A DNA stretch of 64,000 bases from an uncultured Lachnospiraceae bacterium (lineage in GTDB: Bacteria > Bacillota > Clostridia > Lachnospirales > Lachnospiraceae): positions 11,162-75,161 of the forward strand of contig CAJUHP010000003.1 in the NCBI GenBank assembly GCA_910586125.1, written 5' to 3'. The notes beneath the pieces are model-generated. The model did no database searches, was not told the DNA's origin, and saw only the letters and a program-made list of their open reading frames with translations. Shown here one piece after another: positions 63,381 through 64,000 of this stretch; the first letter of the stretch is position 1; each line of letters opens with the position of its first letter. The translations under genes and the position numbers were made by a program.

Positions 63381-63836
63381 TTATGACTGCGGATTCATGA
63401 AATCCATTCCCTGAAACATAGTACTGTAAGTGTCGAACATAGCGGCCTGTTCGGGCGGCAGCATCTCCTTGATGAGATCCATGGGAGACAGAGGTCCGGA
63501 GGCTTTTTGCTGCAGATCGGAAAATTTCTGGTACAGCTTCATCGCCTCCATGGCGCTTTTCATCTGATCCAGAGCGGCGCTTTCTGCCGGGCCGCCGTAA
63601 GGCCGCAGGGCCTCAATCAATTTTTCCGGCGGGGGCATCGCCTGTCTGGGCCAGGGCGGCGGCTTGTCGGGGGTCTGAAACAGGGCGATGGCGTTCTGCA
63701 GTTCCTGCATCTGGATATAGATGGCGGCCCACTGCTGCATGGACGGCTCCAGAAACGGAAGAAAAGCCTTCATCATCTGAAGGCTGCTGCTGCCGATCAG
63801 CTCGTCAAATTCCGTCATCTGCAAAGAGTCTTTCAT
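63381..63836 (-). CDS. Methionine-rich hypothetical protein
   Basis: About 151 residues, with roughly 17 Met and several Pro-rich turns (PDKPPPWPRQAMPPPEK). It begins MKDSLQMTEFDELIGSSS, then mostly amphipathic helices, and ends MLPPEQAAMFDTYSTMFQGM-type sequence. No signal peptide or transmembrane segment is seen. The ATG at 63836 has AGGAGG 13 bases upstream, a little far; the frame is open for 31 more codons without a better site. It resembles its downstream neighbour in composition; the two may act together. No family recognised. Confidence 0.7.
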   Translation of the reverse strand: MKDSLQMTEFDELIGSSSLQMMKAFLPFLEPSMQQWAAIYIQMQELQNAIALFQTPDKPPPWPRQAMPPPEKLIEALRPYGGPAESAALDQMKSAMEAMKLYQKFSDLQQKASGPLSPMDLIKEMLPPEQAAMFDTYSTMFQGMDFMNPQS

Positions 63837-64000
63837 GGCCGTCGTCTTTCCTCCTTTTGCCTGTCCGGTGAACGGCCTTGACGGCTGTCCGGTATCCGTA
63901 CGCTGCTGTGTTGCCGCGTTTGGGCACACGGCGGTTGCCTGGTGCTTTCAAAGTAATATATGCGCCTTGGCCGTCTTCTATGACAGTCCAATTTTTGATT

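Overview
This window looks like a chromosomal segment of an anaerobic, spore-former-related gut Clostridium, most likely Lachnospiraceae. Support: low-GC Gram-positive promoters (TTGACA or TTTACA, 17-bp spacer, TATAAT-like), strong AGGAGG ribosome sites, a dgt-dnaG-rpoD-trmK-nif3-type replication/transcription cluster, a DUF4250 protein, the paired TIGR03915/TIGR03916 DNA-metabolism genes, a LysM-GH18 YaaH/SleL-like protein and a manganese riboswitch upstream of mntP. The species cannot be named from the sequence alone.

Layout. Positions 1-8.8 kb are visibly more AT-rich and accessory in character: the 3' part of a type I restriction hsdR, a two-component system followed by a VTC-domain/DUF4956/CotH trio, a VanZ-like gene and a phosphotransferase with an acetyltransferase-like N-terminus. 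Positions 8.9-15.9 kb hold a sugar-catabolic regulon on both strands: manA-like isomerase (minus), a remnant of a glycyl-radical activase, a GntR/HutC regulator, a ROK kinase and a GH38-like glycosidase. A repeated 14-bp palindrome, twice present as a pair of sites 30 bp apart, links all three promoters. Together the enzymes could release mannose-type sugar, phosphorylate it and isomerise it to fructose-6-phosphate.

16-26 kb: acetyltransferase, TrkAH potassium uptake, a DUF4091-like glycosidase, an autoregulated ArsR/SdpI pair, a LysM-GH18 protein, dinB with a possible SOS box, and a second VanZ-like gene. 26-37 kb: a nuclease-helicase fusion, 5-formyl-THF cyclo-ligase, clpB with a CIRCE-like site, DUF4250, the putative DNA-repair radical SAM pair with SOS-like boxes, and glgX. 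37-44 kb: dgt, dnaG, rpoD, trmK, a Nif3-like gene and a TGS-domain nucleoside kinase. 44.2 kb: RNase P RNA with a clear promoter and terminator. 44.6-52.6 kb: dut, a TPR lipoprotein, hflX and a four-gene 2-oxoacid/acetoin dehydrogenase operon (E1 alpha, E1 beta, E2, E3). 52.7-54.9 kb (minus): aroF-tyrA. 55-64 kb: an EF-G paralogue, leuS, an LTA-synthase-like protein, riboswitch-mntP, and a minus-strand pair of small methionine-rich proteins.

No tRNA or rRNA gene, CRISPR array, insertion sequence or complete prophage was seen. No clearly new multi-gene system stands out. The most informative unexplained signals are the paired operator sites, the SOS-like boxes at the radical SAM pair, the chimeric phosphotransferase and the E2 subunit with two E3-binding domains and an altered active-site motif.
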